Assembly: GCF_014696435.1 (NCBI RefSeq)
Contig: NZ_JACJQG010000012.1
Location: 95,432 to 159,431 of the forward strand
From: Calothrix anomala FACHB-343
GTDB lineage: Bacteria > Cyanobacteriota > Cyanobacteriia > Cyanobacteriales > Nostocaceae
Length of the DNA stretch: 64,000 bases
Direction: 5' to 3'
Part shown: one piece after another, positions 26,985 through 36,089 of the stretch
How the letters are laid out: each line of letters starts with the position of its first letter
How positions within the stretch are numbered: the stretch's first letter is position 1
Notes under the pieces: generated by a model
What the model was told of the DNA's origin: nothing
What the model saw: only the letters and a program-made list of their open reading frames with translations
Database searches by the model: none
Translations under genes and position numbers: made by a program

Positions 26985-27647
26985 ATGACTCAAACACCAG
27001 AAATACTCTGCTTGACACCTAAAACCTTTAACCATGCTTTGACGGTTTTAGCTGATTCTGACCCAGATTTTGCCGAGATTATCGCCGAATTTGGTCAGCC
27101 TCCTCTTTGGCAACGCCCTACAGGTTTTCCGACATTATTGCAAATTATTCTTGAACAGCAAGTATCCTTAGCCGCAGCAAAGGCTGTATTTAACCGTTTA
27201 TGTAATCTGCTTTCGCCGCTAACACCAGAAAATTTTGTGCTATTAACAGATATACAATTAAGAAATATTGGATTTAGTCGCCAAAAAATACTTTATTGTC
27301 GTGAATTAGCCCAAGCCATTGTCAAAGGTCAGCTGAATTTAACCAAGCTAGAAACAATGGAGGAAATGACAATTAGAAACGAATTAAAGCAGATCAAAGG
27401 CATTGGCGATTGGACAGTAGATATTTATTTATTAATGGCGCTACTACGTCCTGATGTCATGCCCAAAGGCGATTTAGGAATCGCGATCGCCATCCAAAAT
27501 CTCAAAAGTTTGACAGCCCGTCCTACACCGACAGAAATCGCAGCGATCGCCCAACAATGGCGACCTTGGCGGGCAGTTGCTACGAGAATACTTTGGCACT
27601 ATTATCTCGGTGAGATTACGGTTAAAGCAAAAGTAAATCAAGTTTAG
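26985..27647 (+). CDS. DNA-3-methyladenine glycosylase (AlkA/HhH type)
   Basis: A base-excision repair enzyme removing alkylated bases. The helix-hairpin-helix motif is KQIKGIGDWTVDIYLLMALL, with the catalytic Asp expected in the following MPKGDLGIAIA (about residues 163-173). The EQQVSLAAAKAVFNRL segment is the usual N-terminal helix of the family. The 220-residue length matches compact bacterial AlkA without the N-terminal domain of the E. coli enzyme. The start at ATG 26985 fits. It is monocistronic and convergent with dapF, with an STRR tract between the two stops. Confidence 0.9.
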   Translation: MTQTPEILCLTPKTFNHALTVLADSDPDFAEIIAEFGQPPLWQRPTGFPTLLQIILEQQVSLAAAKAVFNRLCNLLSPLTPENFVLLTDIQLRNIGFSRQKILYCRELAQAIVKGQLNLTKLETMEEMTIRNELKQIKGIGDWTVDIYLLMALLRPDVMPKGDLGIAIAIQNLKSLTARPTPTEIAAIAQQWRPWRAVATRILWHYYLGEITVKAKVNQV

Positions 27648-27703
27648 CAGATAGATATGGATAAGCTATTCTGCTTTTAAGTTGCACAATCCATGGTGAG
27701 GGC

Positions 27704-27787
27704 TGTTGACAGTCAACAGTCAACAGTCAACAGTCAACAGTCAACCGTCAACAGTCAACCGTCAACAGTCAACCGTCAACCGTCAAC
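27704..27787. repeat. STRR heptamer tract
   Basis: Twelve or so GTCAACA/GTCAACC heptamers lie between convergent genes and stop one base before the dapF stop codon. The left flank (27684-27703) is the inverted copy of the unit next to the tract at 72-106. Confidence 0.85.
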
Positions 27788-27788
27788 G

Positions 27789-28628
27789 CTATAACTTACC
27801 TGTAAACACTCTCTCAGCCGGGCCAGTCATGTAAACCCGTTGGTCAATTTCTGACCATTCGATTTCCAAGGGGCCACCAGGGAGTTCTACAGTTGCGGTG
27901 CGATCGCATTTTCCAGTCAAAACACCAGCAACTAAGGAAGCACAAGCACCAGTACCACAAGCTAAGGTAATACCTGCACCCCGTTCCCAAACGCGCATTT
28001 TTAAGTAATTGCGGCTGACAACTTGTATAAATTCCGTATTTGTCCGTTGAGGGAAAACTGGGTGATGTTCAAATTGCGGCCCGATACTTTCTAAGGGAAT
28101 AGCGGCGACATCATCCACAAAAGTAATACAGTGAGGATTACCCATACTGACACAGGTAACTTCCCAAGTTTTCCCCGCTACCTCTAGGGGCTGATTAATT
28201 ACCTTGCTATCCCCAGCACTCAAGGTTGTAGGAATTTCTGCGGCTAGTAATTTGGGTAAACCCATATCTACCTTAACTTGACCATCCGCCATCAGTTGAG
28301 GTGTAATCACGCCAGCTAAAGTATGAATGCGATATAAGTCTTTACTTCGCGATTCCCCTTCTAAATCGGCTAAAAATACACCTAAACAGCGAATTCCATT
28401 GCCGCACATTTCCGGCTCTGAACCATCAGAATTAAAAATCCGCATGGTGTAGTCAGTACCGTTTTCCCCAGGTAAAGCAAAAATAACACCATCAGCACCG
28501 ATGCCAAAATGGCGATCGCACAATTTAATAGCTTGCTCTGGAGTGATTACCGGCACTGATGAAGAGCGATTGTCAATGAGAATAAAATCATTCCCCAAAC
28601 CGTGATACTTAGTAAATTCGATTGCCAT
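27789..28628 (-). CDS. dapF: Diaminopimelate epimerase
   Basis: Converts LL- to meso-diaminopimelate for lysine and peptidoglycan synthesis without a cofactor, using two Cys residues. The first is in [16 protein letters not shown] (about residues 66-81) and the second in [11 protein letters not shown] (about residues 224-234); both are present. The N-terminus [17 protein letters not shown] is the family start, so ATG 28628 is secure. Length (279) is normal. It is divergent from hfq across 187 bp, a neighbourhood I recall from other cyanobacteria. Two AGACGCGAT palindromes sit in the shared promoter region. Confidence 0.96.
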   Translation of the reverse strand: MAIEFTKYHGLGNDFILIDNRSSSVPVITPEQAIKLCDRHFGIGADGVIFALPGENGTDYTMRIFNSDGSEPEMCGNGIRCLGVFLADLEGESRSKDLYRIHTLAGVITPQLMADGQVKVDMGLPKLLAAEIPTTLSAGDSKVINQPLEVAGKTWEVTCVSMGNPHCITFVDDVAAIPLESIGPQFEHHPVFPQRTNTEFIQVVSRNYLKMRVWERGAGITLACGTGACASLVAGVLTGKCDRTATVELPGGPLEIEWSEIDQRVYMTGPAERVFTGKL

Positions 28629-28684
28629 TTATCCCAGGATGAATTATCAAAGATTAGTTACTGTTGAATGTCAGTTGTCAGAAA

Positions 28685-28750
28685 AGAGACGCGATGAATC
28701 GCGTCTGTACAATTGTCAGAGACGCGATGAATCGCGTCTGTACAATTGTC
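28685..28750. repeat. Two tandem palindromic repeats in the dapF-hfq promoter region
   Basis: Two copies of AGACGCGAT-GA-ATCGCGTCT followed by GTACAATTGTC lie between the divergent dapF and hfq genes. The tail TACAATTGT(C) is itself palindromic. The identical tail at 39056-39086 and 59539-59570 shows that it belongs to the repeat unit. Confidence 0.8.
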
Positions 28751-28815
28751 CTCCTTGTCCTCCTTCTCTAGCCCCTAGTCCCTAGCCCCTATCCCCCATT
28801 ACACCATTTTCTCTT

Positions 28816-29052
28816 ATGCATCCATCACCAGCCAAAATGCCTACGGATTTTGATACTTCTCTACCGAGTATTCGCCAAGTCCAAAATTTGATTAAAAATA
28901 CAACTCACGTAGATTTGAAACTGATGACAGGCGATTTACTTACAGGGAGAATCATCTGGCAAGATCCCAACTGTGTATGTATTTTAGATGAACACAGCGA
29001 GCAAACTACTATTTGGAAGCACGCGATCGCTTATATTAAACCAAAAAACTAG
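28816..29052 (+). CDS. hfq: Cyanobacterial Hfq (Sm-like protein)
   Basis: A 78-residue Sm-fold protein. The Sm1 part is IRQVQNLIKNTTHVDLKLMT with GDLLTGRIIWQDPNCVCIL; the Sm2 part is TTIWKHAIAYIKP, where the classical YKHA is replaced by WKHA. As is known for the cyanobacterial branch, the RNA-binding residues of enteric Hfq are not conserved. In Synechocystis the protein acts in motility by binding a pilus ATPase rather than as a classical sRNA chaperone. No pilus genes are in the window. The start is at ATG 28816; a second ATG (MPTDFD) lies seven codons in and could be used instead. Confidence 0.93.
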   Translation: MHPSPAKMPTDFDTSLPSIRQVQNLIKNTTHVDLKLMTGDLLTGRIIWQDPNCVCILDEHSEQTTIWKHAIAYIKPKN

Positions 29053-29199
29053 CCCTGAATTCATATTTCTCAAAATTAACGGCATATACTCGCAGAATTG
29101 CGGGTGAATTTGATAACCCAAATTCTGCAGATGTCTGCCGCGATCGCTCTCTATAATCGTTAAAATATTAATTAATGTAAAGATATTTATGAAAAATCA

Positions 29200-29868
29200 A
29201 TGGCATTATTTGGATTTGGCAAGAAAACAGTAATACCCACTCCTGAGCAAGCTTTACCAGGAAGAACAGAACAAATGCACGTACCTGCGGCTCACTATGT
29301 CAATGGTAATCCGCTCAAACCACCTTTTCCCGATGGATTAGAAACAGCTGTATTTGGTTTAGGCTGTTTTTGGGGTGCAGAGCGTAAATTCTGGCAAGTT
29401 AAAGGTGTTTATTCTACGGCAGTTGGTTATGCTGCTGGCTACACACCAAACCCCACCTATGAAGAGGTATGTACTGGATTAACCGGTCATAATGAAGTGG
29501 TATTGGTAGTGTTTGATCCGGCGGTGGTGAGTTATTCCCAATTGTTAAAGGTTTTTTGGGAAAGCCACAACCCCACCCAAGGAATGCGTCAAGGTAATGA
29601 TGTGGGAACTCAATACCGTTCGGGAATTTACTTCTATTCTGAAACCCAACGTCAACAAGCAGAAGCATCAAAGGCAGCTTATCAACAAGCCCTAACAGAT
29701 GCAGGCTATGGAAACATTACCACAGAAATTTTACCTGCACCTGAGTTTTACTATGCTGAGAAATACCATCAACAGTATTTAGCTAAAAACCCAAATGGCT
29801 ATTGCGGTTTAGGCGGAACCAATGTTTCCTGTCCCGTAGGAATTGCTGAATCCCAACTCAGTGGTTAA
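29200..29868 (+). CDS. msrA: Peptide-methionine (S)-S-oxide reductase
   Basis: Repairs methionine-S-sulfoxide in oxidised proteins with thioredoxin as reductant. The catalytic Cys is in [14 protein letters not shown] (about residues 51-64), a family signature, and [20 protein letters not shown] is the second conserved block. C-terminal Cys residues ([13 protein letters not shown]) can serve as resolving cysteines. Length (222) fits. The N-terminal 45 residues ([19 protein letters not shown]) are a typical cyanobacterial extension. ATG 29200 is chosen; a nearby ATG at 29190 is out of frame. Stop at 29868 is followed by a 501-bp repeat-filled gap. Confidence 0.95.
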   Translation: MALFGFGKKTVIPTPEQALPGRTEQMHVPAAHYVNGNPLKPPFPDGLETAVFGLGCFWGAERKFWQVKGVYSTAVGYAAGYTPNPTYEEVCTGLTGHNEVVLVVFDPAVVSYSQLLKVFWESHNPTQGMRQGNDVGTQYRSGIYFYSETQRQQAEASKAAYQQALTDAGYGNITTEILPAPEFYYAEKYHQQYLAKNPNGYCGLGGTNVSCPVGIAESQLSG

Positions 29869-29990
29869 GCAATAATCAAATGGTAACTACGCTCCCTGAG
29901 CGAACTCAAAGGACGGAATGTAGGTTAACAAATGTGCGTAGTTACAGCTATTTTCAGGTAAATAGACCACACTGTAGAGGCGGGGTTTAC

Positions 29991-30232
29991 CCCATTGGTG
30001 TCAACTTAAGTTCAAACGCTTACCCAACAAATCGCCCACAGGCTGTAAGCCTGGGGCTAACGCTACAAAGCCCACCTTTGTGGGCTAAGAAAATTTAGCC
30101 CACGCAGGTGGGCTTTGTTCAATTAGCCGCACCCTTACAGGGTGACGGCGGTTTATTGGGTAAGCGAGGGGTTGAGAGTGAGGACAAAACTTTGCAACCA
30201 AAAGGGTTTCACGTTAAGTTGACACCAATGGG
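29991..30232. repeat. Multi-hairpin repeat element, member B
   Basis: Perfect 19-bp outer inverted repeats CCCATTGGTGTCAACTTAA (29991-30009) and its complement (30214-30232) bound the element. A second pair, GCTTACCCAA and TTGGGTAAGC, lies inside. The core has H1 (30034-30057), H2 with 23-base arms (30065-30087 and 30096-30118) around a 9-base loop, and H3 (30126-30149) GCCG-CACCCT-TAC-AGGGTG-A-CGGC. Arm length, loop length and hairpin order match element A at 13211-13371, but the stems differ. It fills the msrA-ftsH gap with a fragment of the 120-bp repeat; open frames crossing it are not credible genes. Confidence 0.88.
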
Positions 30233-30369
30233 TTTCCCCCCCCTTACCCATTTTTTAGACAGCGCATTTCAGATAAATGAAGTAAGCAGACAGGGGCATA
30301 GCACTGCCATGCCCTTAAAATCAAAGATATCTGTACCTCACCAACCTGTATTTGCTGTACGTCGCTGAA

Positions 30370-32256
30370 TTACTGATGTGATACAGCTACCTTTTCATCA
30401 GCTACCTGCGCATGTTCAGCAACAATTTGGCGGAAGAGTTCGCCTTCAATTGTCTCTTGGTCAGATAACAAATCTACCAGGCGTTCTAAAGCAACGCGGT
30501 TTTGTTCCAAGATTGATTTTGCAGTTTGGTAAGAACTACTGATAATTTCCCGGACTTGGGCATCAATTTTGGCAGCAATCTCTTCCGAATAATCTGATTT
30601 ATTCATCCAATCGCGACCGAGAAAGACTTCACCGCTTTGATTTTCTAAAGATAAGGGGCCTAAGGTAGACATCCCAAATCGGGTAACCATTTGACGGGCT
30701 AAATTTGTGACTTTCTGCAAGTCATCACCCGCACCGGTGGTAACTTCTGGCTTACCAAATACAACTTCCTCGGCAGCCCGACCGCCTAAAATTGAGGTAA
30801 TTCGCGCTTTGAGTTGAGAACGGGAAATTAAACCCTGTTCTTCGTTGGGGGTGAACCAAGTTAAACCTAGTGCTTGTCCGCGTGGAATCAGGGTAACTTT
30901 CTGCACGGGGTCGTGGTCTTTAATTAAGGTTCCGACTAAGGCATGTCCCACTTCGTGATAAGCAATTAACCGTTTAGCCTTACTATCTACTAGGGCGGTT
31001 CTTTCCATCCCTGCAACTACCCTATCGACAGCATCATCAATTTCCAGGATGGTAATGGCTTCTTTTCTGCGTCTGGCGGTGAGAATTGCAGCTTCGTTGA
31101 GTAAGTTAGCTAAATCTGCGCCTGTAAATCCTGGGGTGCGGCGCGCGATCGCATCTAAGGATACACTAGGATCGATTTTCTTATTTCGAGCATGAACTTT
31201 TAAAATATCCAAGCGCCCTTTTAAATCTGGTGAATCAACAATCACCTGTCTATCAAAGCGTCCGGGACGTAATAACGCTGCATCAAGGACATCGGGACGG
31301 TTAGTGGCAGCAATTATAATGATGCCAGTGTTACCTTCAAAACCATCCATCTCCGTGAGCAATTGATTTAGAGTTTGCTCTCTTTCATCGTTACCGCCAC
31401 CGATACCCGCACCCCGTTGTCTACCAACAGCGTCAATTTCATCGATAAATATCAAACAGGGTGCATTTTCCTTGGCTTTTTTAAATAAATCGCGGACGCG
31501 GGATGCACCCACACCGACAAACATTTCCACAAATTCTGAGCCAGAAATGCTAAAAAAGGGAACGCCCGCTTCTCCTGCGATCGCTTTTGCGAGTAAAGTT
31601 TTACCTGTACCCGGAGGCCCAATTAACAGCACGCCTTTGGGAATCTTCGCACCTACAGCCGTAAATCTTTCTGGTTGCTTCAAAAATGTGACCACTTCTT
31701 GCAGTTCTTCTTTGGCTTCTTCTACCCCTGCCACATCGTCAAATTTTACTCCCGTTTTCGCCTCCATTTGAAAGCGCGCTCGCGATTTGCCAAAATTCAT
31801 TGCTTGGCTAGAAGCATTCGTAGAGCGGCGCAAAAACAAGAGCATTAAAGCCACCAGTGGTAAAATCCACATCAGGTTAATCAATAACCCTACAGCAGCT
31901 CTACTGTTGGCGGAAGAAACTTCCCCAAACTCCACATTTTTATCTTTGAGTTTATTAATTAACTCTGTGTTTTGGTCTAAAAGTTTCACTTGAATAGGTG
32001 TATCTTTTTGCCCAACTAAGTAAACCTTAGCAATATTTTCCGCCTCATCCAGTTCGACTTTTGCCACTTCCCCCTTGTCTGTTTTTTTAATCAACTCCCC
32101 ATAACTTAAGGAATTGCGCTCTGCTTTTTGCGCCAAGGCCGGATTTCCAGCGACAATCCCCGGTAATAATATCAAACTGGCAGCTAATGCTCCAGCCCAA
32201 GAAACACGCTTTGTCGATGGCTGTTTGTACAATTCTTTTTTACCTAAAACTTTCAT
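30370..32256 (-). CDS. ftsH: ATP-dependent zinc metalloprotease FtsH
   Basis: A membrane-anchored AAA+ protease; in cyanobacteria these degrade photodamaged D1 protein and other thylakoid membrane proteins. Two membrane helices (about residues 19-42 and 122-142) flank a lumenal or periplasmic domain. The Walker A is GPPGTGKT, Walker B is [15 protein letters not shown], the second region of homology is [20 protein letters not shown], and the zinc site is HEVGH. It is full length (628). The start at ATG 32256 has an AGAAAGGT box seven bases upstream. Cyanobacteria have several FtsH paralogues; the N-terminus ([20 protein letters not shown]) did not let me assign which one. It stands alone between long gaps. 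Confidence 0.96.
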   Translation of the reverse strand: MKVLGKKELYKQPSTKRVSWAGALAASLILLPGIVAGNPALAQKAERNSLSYGELIKKTDKGEVAKVELDEAENIAKVYLVGQKDTPIQVKLLDQNTELINKLKDKNVEFGEVSSANSRAAVGLLINLMWILPLVALMLLFLRRSTNASSQAMNFGKSRARFQMEAKTGVKFDDVAGVEEAKEELQEVVTFLKQPERFTAVGAKIPKGVLLIGPPGTGKTLLAKAIAGEAGVPFFSISGSEFVEMFVGVGASRVRDLFKKAKENAPCLIFIDEIDAVGRQRGAGIGGGNDEREQTLNQLLTEMDGFEGNTGIIIIAATNRPDVLDAALLRPGRFDRQVIVDSPDLKGRLDILKVHARNKKIDPSVSLDAIARRTPGFTGADLANLLNEAAILTARRRKEAITILEIDDAVDRVVAGMERTALVDSKAKRLIAYHEVGHALVGTLIKDHDPVQKVTLIPRGQALGLTWFTPNEEQGLISRSQLKARITSILGGRAAEEVVFGKPEVTTGAGDDLQKVTNLARQMVTRFGMSTLGPLSLENQSGEVFLGRDWMNKSDYSEEIAAKIDAQVREIISSSYQTAKSILEQNRVALERLVDLLSDQETIEGELFRQIVAEHAQVADEKVAVSHQ

Positions 32257-32733
32257 AACAATTACCTTTCTCGTGGTGGCAAAAGCTGCGCGCTGTTTTT
32301 ATGCCTATTCTTCTAGCCAAAATTGAAATAACGGGAAATAAATGTTTTCTCATCTAGTTTAGCTTCCACACAAAACCATTTCCCAGAGTTTTTTCATTAG
32401 GTTTTCAGAATACAGTCCCTAAAATCAGGGGATGAAAATCAACCCAACTTTGAGCCTAGCAAATTGGTAGGTAGCTATAAGCCCCATAAGGCTATATACA
32501 TGGTATCTATTTTGACAAAATATGGGCATGGGGCATTGGGCATGGGGCATTGGGCATTGCTAATTATTGTACAGACGCGATTCATCGCGTCTCTGACTAA
32601 TGACTAATTACATATTTGTCAACAAAATTGCTAAAATAACCATAGTCGTAATGATTCCGCTTTTCAAAAATCTGATTGTTAGCAGATATCTAGTGATTTA
32701 GTCAATGTTGTTATTGAGTTGGTGGGTGAAATT
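32257..32733. repeat. ftsH upstream gap with short repeats
   Basis: The 477-bp divergent gap holds an ATGCCC-type tandem repeat on the opposite strand (GGGCATGGGGCATT units, 32522-32560) followed by a TACAGACGCGAT palindrome (32571-32594). The remainder, including the first 100 bp before ftsH, is AT-rich and must carry both promoters, which I could not place. No gene is visible. Confidence 0.65.
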
Positions 32734-33279
32734 ATGGTGAAAATTGTTGGTATTGGTGGTAGTTTAAGATCCAACTCCTATACCCAGCTTGCTTTAGAAT
32801 TGGCAGCACAAAGGGTAGAAGTATTGGGTGCAGAAGTAGAAATTCTGGATTTGCGGCAGATGCAGCTACCATTTTGCAATGGTGGTAAAGAATATCCAGA
32901 TTTTCCAGAAGTTCAGCGTTTGCGGGATACAGTCAAAAATGCTGATGGTTTAATTTTAGCGACACCAGAGTATCATGGCGGTGTCAGTGGTGTGTTGAAA
33001 AATGCACTGGATTTATTGAGCTTTGAAGAATTGTCTGGTAAAGTGACTGGACTAATTAGTGTATTAGGGGGACAGTCAAACAGTAACGCCCTTAATGACT
33101 TGCGGTTAATTTTGCGCTGGGTACATGGTTGGGTAATTCCTGAACAAATTGCGATTGGACAAGCTTGGGGTGCTTTTAGTCCTGAAGGTAAACTTAAAGA
33201 TGAACAACTCTCCCAACGCTTTGATAGCTTTGCTCAGAGTTTAGTTGATAATACTCGCAAACTTCGAGGAATAAGTTAA
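32734..33279 (+). CDS. NADPH-dependent FMN reductase (flavodoxin-like)
   Basis: A 181-residue flavoprotein of the SsuE/ChrR-like family that reduces FMN, quinones or metal ions with NAD(P)H. The FMN phosphate loop is GIGGSLRSNSYTQLAL at the N-terminus, and the second flavin-binding block is ATPEYHGGVSGVLKNALD (about residues 75-92). ISVLGGQSNSNALNDLR is the third. Length fits. The frame opens at TTG 32719; ATG 32734 has a GGTGGG box and begins the conserved MVKIVGIGGS block. The physiological substrate cannot be told. It stands alone, followed by an STRR tract. Confidence 0.9.
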   Translation: MVKIVGIGGSLRSNSYTQLALELAAQRVEVLGAEVEILDLRQMQLPFCNGGKEYPDFPEVQRLRDTVKNADGLILATPEYHGGVSGVLKNALDLLSFEELSGKVTGLISVLGGQSNSNALNDLRLILRWVHGWVIPEQIAIGQAWGAFSPEGKLKDEQLSQRFDSFAQSLVDNTRKLRGIS

Positions 33280-33321
33280 ATTTTTACTTGCTTGGCTGGT
33301 CAAGAGTCAATAGTCGATTAT

Positions 33322-33378
33322 CTGTTGACTGTTGACTGTTGACTGTTGACTGTTGACTGTTGACTGTTGACTGTTGAC
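33322..33378. repeat. STRR heptamer tract
   Basis: Eight TGTTGAC heptamers lie between the FMN reductase stop and the stop of the small convergent gene at 33385. The tract ends only six bases from that stop. Confidence 0.85.
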
Positions 33379-33384
33379 AGCTAT

Positions 33385-33549
33385 TCACCACAACATCATT
33401 GGTAACCCTGCAATTACAGAAGCAATTCCTGTCCAAATCGAAAAGCGTCCAATATCTGCTTCGTCTAATGCCATACTCATTTGTGCTAAAGCTGCTAACA
33501 ATGCTGCTAACATCACAATAAATAAACTTGCATATCCCAAGTTACTCAT
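33385..33549 (-). CDS. Small two-helix membrane protein, 54 residues
   Basis: A short gene on the minus strand: ATG at 33547-33549, stop TGA at 33385-33387. The protein begins MSNLGYASLFIVMLAALLAA, continues LAQMSMALDEADIGRFS and ends IASVIAGLPMMLW. Two hydrophobic helices flank a short acidic loop (ALDEADIGR). A clear ribosome binding site (GAGGAT) lies seven bases before the ATG. Codon use and clean hydrophobic periodicity support a real gene; the plus-strand frame covering the same bases has no such pattern. I recognise no function. Small one- or two-helix proteins of this size in cyanobacteria often attach to photosynthetic or respiratory membrane complexes, which is only a suggestion. 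Confidence 0.7.
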   Translation of the reverse strand: MSNLGYASLFIVMLAALLAALAQMSMALDEADIGRFSIWTGIASVIAGLPMMLW

Positions 33550-33781
33550 GATTCATCCTCATTATTTAATCATAGTTTTGGATGTAAGAGTATTTGCGCT
33601 ACCAACAATCAATACTCTTCTCTAAGAAAATAATGGCGATGAATGGCTTTAACTTCTGCTATACGGATGGCAAATTTTTTATTTCTTTCTATTTCAATCA
33701 GAAGATTAATATTAAGTTAAATTAGTGGCAATTAGCACAAAAATTCTGCAAACTAGTATTCAGAAGTTGGCTGTTATTTAG

Positions 33782-34735
33782 GTGTCAAAGATGGGACATA
33801 ATCATCATCATGGTCATCACAATCATCATCATCATAGTCATGAGCATGAACATGGTACTAATAACTACAGCCGTGCCTTTACAATTGGTATCATTCTCAA
33901 TGTTGGATTTGTCATTATTGAAGCAACTTATGGATACTTAGCTAACTCGTTGGCTTTGCTGGCTGATGCAGGGCACAATATGAGTGATGTTTTAGGATTA
34001 TTACTAGCTTGGGGTGCGAGTTTTTTGGGTAGCCGACCCCCCAGCCAACGCTATACTTATGGATGGCGACGTTCTTCGATTTTAGCGGCTTTAATTAATG
34101 CGATCGCACTTTTATTAGTCATGGGCGGGATTGGCTGGGAAGCAGTCCAACGCTTCAGTCAACCTGCATCTATCGGGGGAAATACAGTTATTGTTGTAGC
34201 GATAGTTGGCATCATTATTAACACTATCACCGCTTTAATGTTCATGTCAGGTCGCAAACATGACTTAAACATTCGCGGCGCATTTCTACACATGGCTGCT
34301 GATGCCGGAGTTTCTTTAGGAGTAGTATTAGCTGGGATTACTATTATTTTAACTGGTTGGCTGTGGTTTGATCCAGTTGTTAGCTTAATAATTGTCGCAG
34401 TGGTAGTAGTTGGAACTTGGCAATTATTAAAAGATTCAGTCAACTTAGCATTAGATGCTGTTCCAGAAAGTATTGAACCACTAGCAGTACAAACTTATTT
34501 ATCTGAACGTCCTGGTGTTACCCAAGTTCACGATTTACATATTTGGGCGATGAGTACCACAGAAACAGCATTAACAGCCCATTTAGTAATTCCTTCTGGC
34601 CATCCTGGCGATGATTTTCTCATTAAAACTTGCAAAGAACTGCACGATCATTTTGGTATTGAACATTCTACCTTACAAATAGAAGTTGGCGATTCTCAGC
34701 AAACCTGTACTTTGGCTTCTTACCATAAATTTTAA
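33782..34735 (+). CDS. Cation diffusion facilitator (Zn/Co/Cd exporter)
   Basis: A proton-coupled metal exporter of the CDF family, CzcD/ZitB-like. The N-terminus is a His-rich metal-binding tail (HNHHHGHHNHHHHSHEHEHG). Six membrane helices follow. The metal sites are in LLADAGHNMSDVLGL (helix 2, HxxxD) and HMAADAGVSLGVVLAG (helix 5; the usual HxxxD here reads HMAAD). A cytosolic C-terminal domain contains VHDLHIWAMS. Length 317 is normal. The frame opens at GTG 33782; an ATG at 33791 (MGHNHHH) is equally possible and gives three residues fewer. The regulator gene is not adjacent. The two-component system at 9.2-11.3 kb is of metal-responsive type, but no shared operator was found here. Confidence 0.93.
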   Translation: MSKMGHNHHHGHHNHHHHSHEHEHGTNNYSRAFTIGIILNVGFVIIEATYGYLANSLALLADAGHNMSDVLGLLLAWGASFLGSRPPSQRYTYGWRRSSILAALINAIALLLVMGGIGWEAVQRFSQPASIGGNTVIVVAIVGIIINTITALMFMSGRKHDLNIRGAFLHMAADAGVSLGVVLAGITIILTGWLWFDPVVSLIIVAVVVVGTWQLLKDSVNLALDAVPESIEPLAVQTYLSERPGVTQVHDLHIWAMSTTETALTAHLVIPSGHPGDDFLIKTCKELHDHFGIEHSTLQIEVGDSQQTCTLASYHKF

Positions 34736-34788
34736 CCAGGATTTACGCAAATATTTTATTATGCCAATTCAAATAATGTTTGCGACAC

Positions 34789-34980
34789 ATCTATATATTC
34801 TAGAGGTCATGGCATTGCCATGACCCTACTCATTTGTTACATTCTTTTTCCAAATTCCTATTATTTTAATTACAGCAGATTGCCAGTTGATAAGGTACAG
34901 ATAATCGTTGATTGTAGGGGCACTGGCACTGCCATGCCCCGAAGCGCGTACCTCATTTACCTGAAATATGCTGTAATACC
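34789..34980. repeat. Two dispersed palindromic repeats
   Basis: The first (34789-34836) is the GACACATC-type TATTCTAGAGG repeat with a CATGGCATTGCCATG palindrome. The second (34871-34980) begins TACAGCAGATTGCCAGTTG, has a centre GTAGGGGCACTGGCACTGCC, and ends GAAATATGCTGT. Its other copy is at 44831-44940, again next to the first repeat, so the two travel as neighbours. They occupy much of the 539-bp gap after the CDF gene, and no gene is visible there. Confidence 0.75.
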
Positions 34981-35027
34981 AATTCGCTATGATGATGTAC
35001 TTAATATTTATTTAATGAACCGCCAAG

Positions 35028-35075
35028 ACGAGGCAGTGCGTTGGGCGGCTTTGCCGACTTGAAGCAACTGCCGTG
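35028..35075. mobile_element. 48-bp palindromic mini-insertion with empty-site copy
   Basis: The surrounding sequence (35016-35137) matches the reverse complement of 8088-8146 except for these 48 bases. The insertion is flanked by CCAAG on both sides, and the empty site at 8134-8138 has it once (CTTGG on that strand). The insert folds as GGCAGT...ACTGCC outside and CGGC-TTT-GCCG inside. A relative lies at 60477-60523. Confidence 0.8.
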
Positions 35076-35274
35076 CCAAGTACGCCAAGAGAAAAGAAGC
35101 AAGTATTAAGTGCAAGTTTACAGAGAATTGGTATAAGTCAATAAGCGGAAATAAACATAATTATATTACGAAACCTAAACAGTCTTGAAACTCTTACCAA
35201 TGACAAAGCGCAAAGTCTGAGTGCCAACTTACTTACGAATTACGAATTACGAATTACCAATTACCAATTACCAA

Positions 35275-36063
35275 TTATGTTGGTTTCACTCTGCTAGCTA
35301 TCCAATAAAATAATGTGGGTAGATATCTTTTAAAATAAATTAATAAAATATCAAAACTACCAATATAAACTTCTCGTTTTTTACGGTAAATAGCCGCCAG
35401 TATTTTTTGAGCGCAAATATCGGCATTCATGCCTTTTTCTTGCCCTTCATCCATTTTTTGATAGGCACTACCATCATAATTTAAGGCATTATAAGAAATA
35501 TTAGTTTTAATTCTGCCAGGACAGATAATGGTAATAAAAATATTATTCTCAGGCTTTAATTCCAATTGCAAGGTTTCAAAAAAGCCATGTAATGCATGTT
35601 TTGAAGCTGCATAAGCCGAACGTAAGGGAAAACCTACTGCACCAACAATACTAGAAACAACCGCAATTTGTCCGCTACCATGAGCAATCATATAAGGTAG
35701 AATTTTTTTAGTCAAATTGATAGTGCCAAAATAATTAATTTCCATAATTTTTCTATCCACTATCTCTTGGGTATCAACGACTAGAGAACGTTGACTGATA
35801 CCTGCATTATTGACTAAAATATCAATTTTCTGGTAATGATTGATTGCTGTTTGTACTGCTGTTGCTAATGATGTCGAATCTGTAATATCAAGGGTGATAA
35901 TCAAACATTCGCTCTTGATATTTTGTTTGACTCTTTGTAATTCCTCTTCCCGTCTAGCGGAAATAATTAATTTTGCTCCTTGATGAGCAAATTGATAAGC
36001 TAAAGCTTCACCAATACCAGAAGATGCTCCCGTAATCCAAACAACTTTATCAATAAATTGCAT
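35275..36063 (-). CDS. Short-chain dehydrogenase/reductase
   Basis: A 262-residue NAD(P)-dependent oxidoreductase of the classical SDR family. The cofactor loop is TGASSGIGEALAYQ (residues 11-24), followed by SARREEEL (Arg suggests NADPH preference), the NNAGIS strand, and the catalytic Ser-Tyr-Lys in VVSSIVGAVGFPLRSAYAASK (Tyr about 151, Lys about 155). The hydrophobic C-terminus (LLIYFKRYLPTLFYWIASRV) may lie on or in a membrane, as in DHRS7-like enzymes. The substrate is unknown. It starts 26 bases after the pxcA stop with an AAGGG box, so the two are probably co-transcribed. Base composition is AT-rich like pxcA. Confidence 0.9.
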   Translation of the reverse strand: MQFIDKVVWITGASSGIGEALAYQFAHQGAKLIISARREEELQRVKQNIKSECLIITLDITDSTSLATAVQTAINHYQKIDILVNNAGISQRSLVVDTQEIVDRKIMEINYFGTINLTKKILPYMIAHGSGQIAVVSSIVGAVGFPLRSAYAASKHALHGFFETLQLELKPENNIFITIICPGRIKTNISYNALNYDGSAYQKMDEGQEKGMNADICAQKILAAIYRKKREVYIGSFDILLIYFKRYLPTLFYWIASRVKPT

Positions 36064-36089
36064 TGCTTTACACCCTTGATTACTCTCAA

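Noticed and set aside
27704-27787. CRISPR array (regular short repeats)
   Set aside because: The units are 7 bases long and contiguous with no spacers. This is an STRR tract, as are all similar tracts in the window.
28816-29052. hfq as a classical sRNA chaperone of the enteric type
   Set aside because: The Sm2 motif reads WKHA rather than YKHA and the basic RNA-binding tail is absent. The cyanobacterial branch is known to act differently.
29053-29199. Terminator hairpin after hfq (GCAGAATT ... AATTCTGC)
   Set aside because: The arms pair, but the loop is long and no T run follows. It is too weak to list as a terminator.
29880-30368. Two short plus-strand frames between msrA and ftsH as genes
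   Set aside because: They lie wholly in multi-hairpin repeat B and a fragment of the 120-bp repeat, with no ribosome binding site or protein-like composition.
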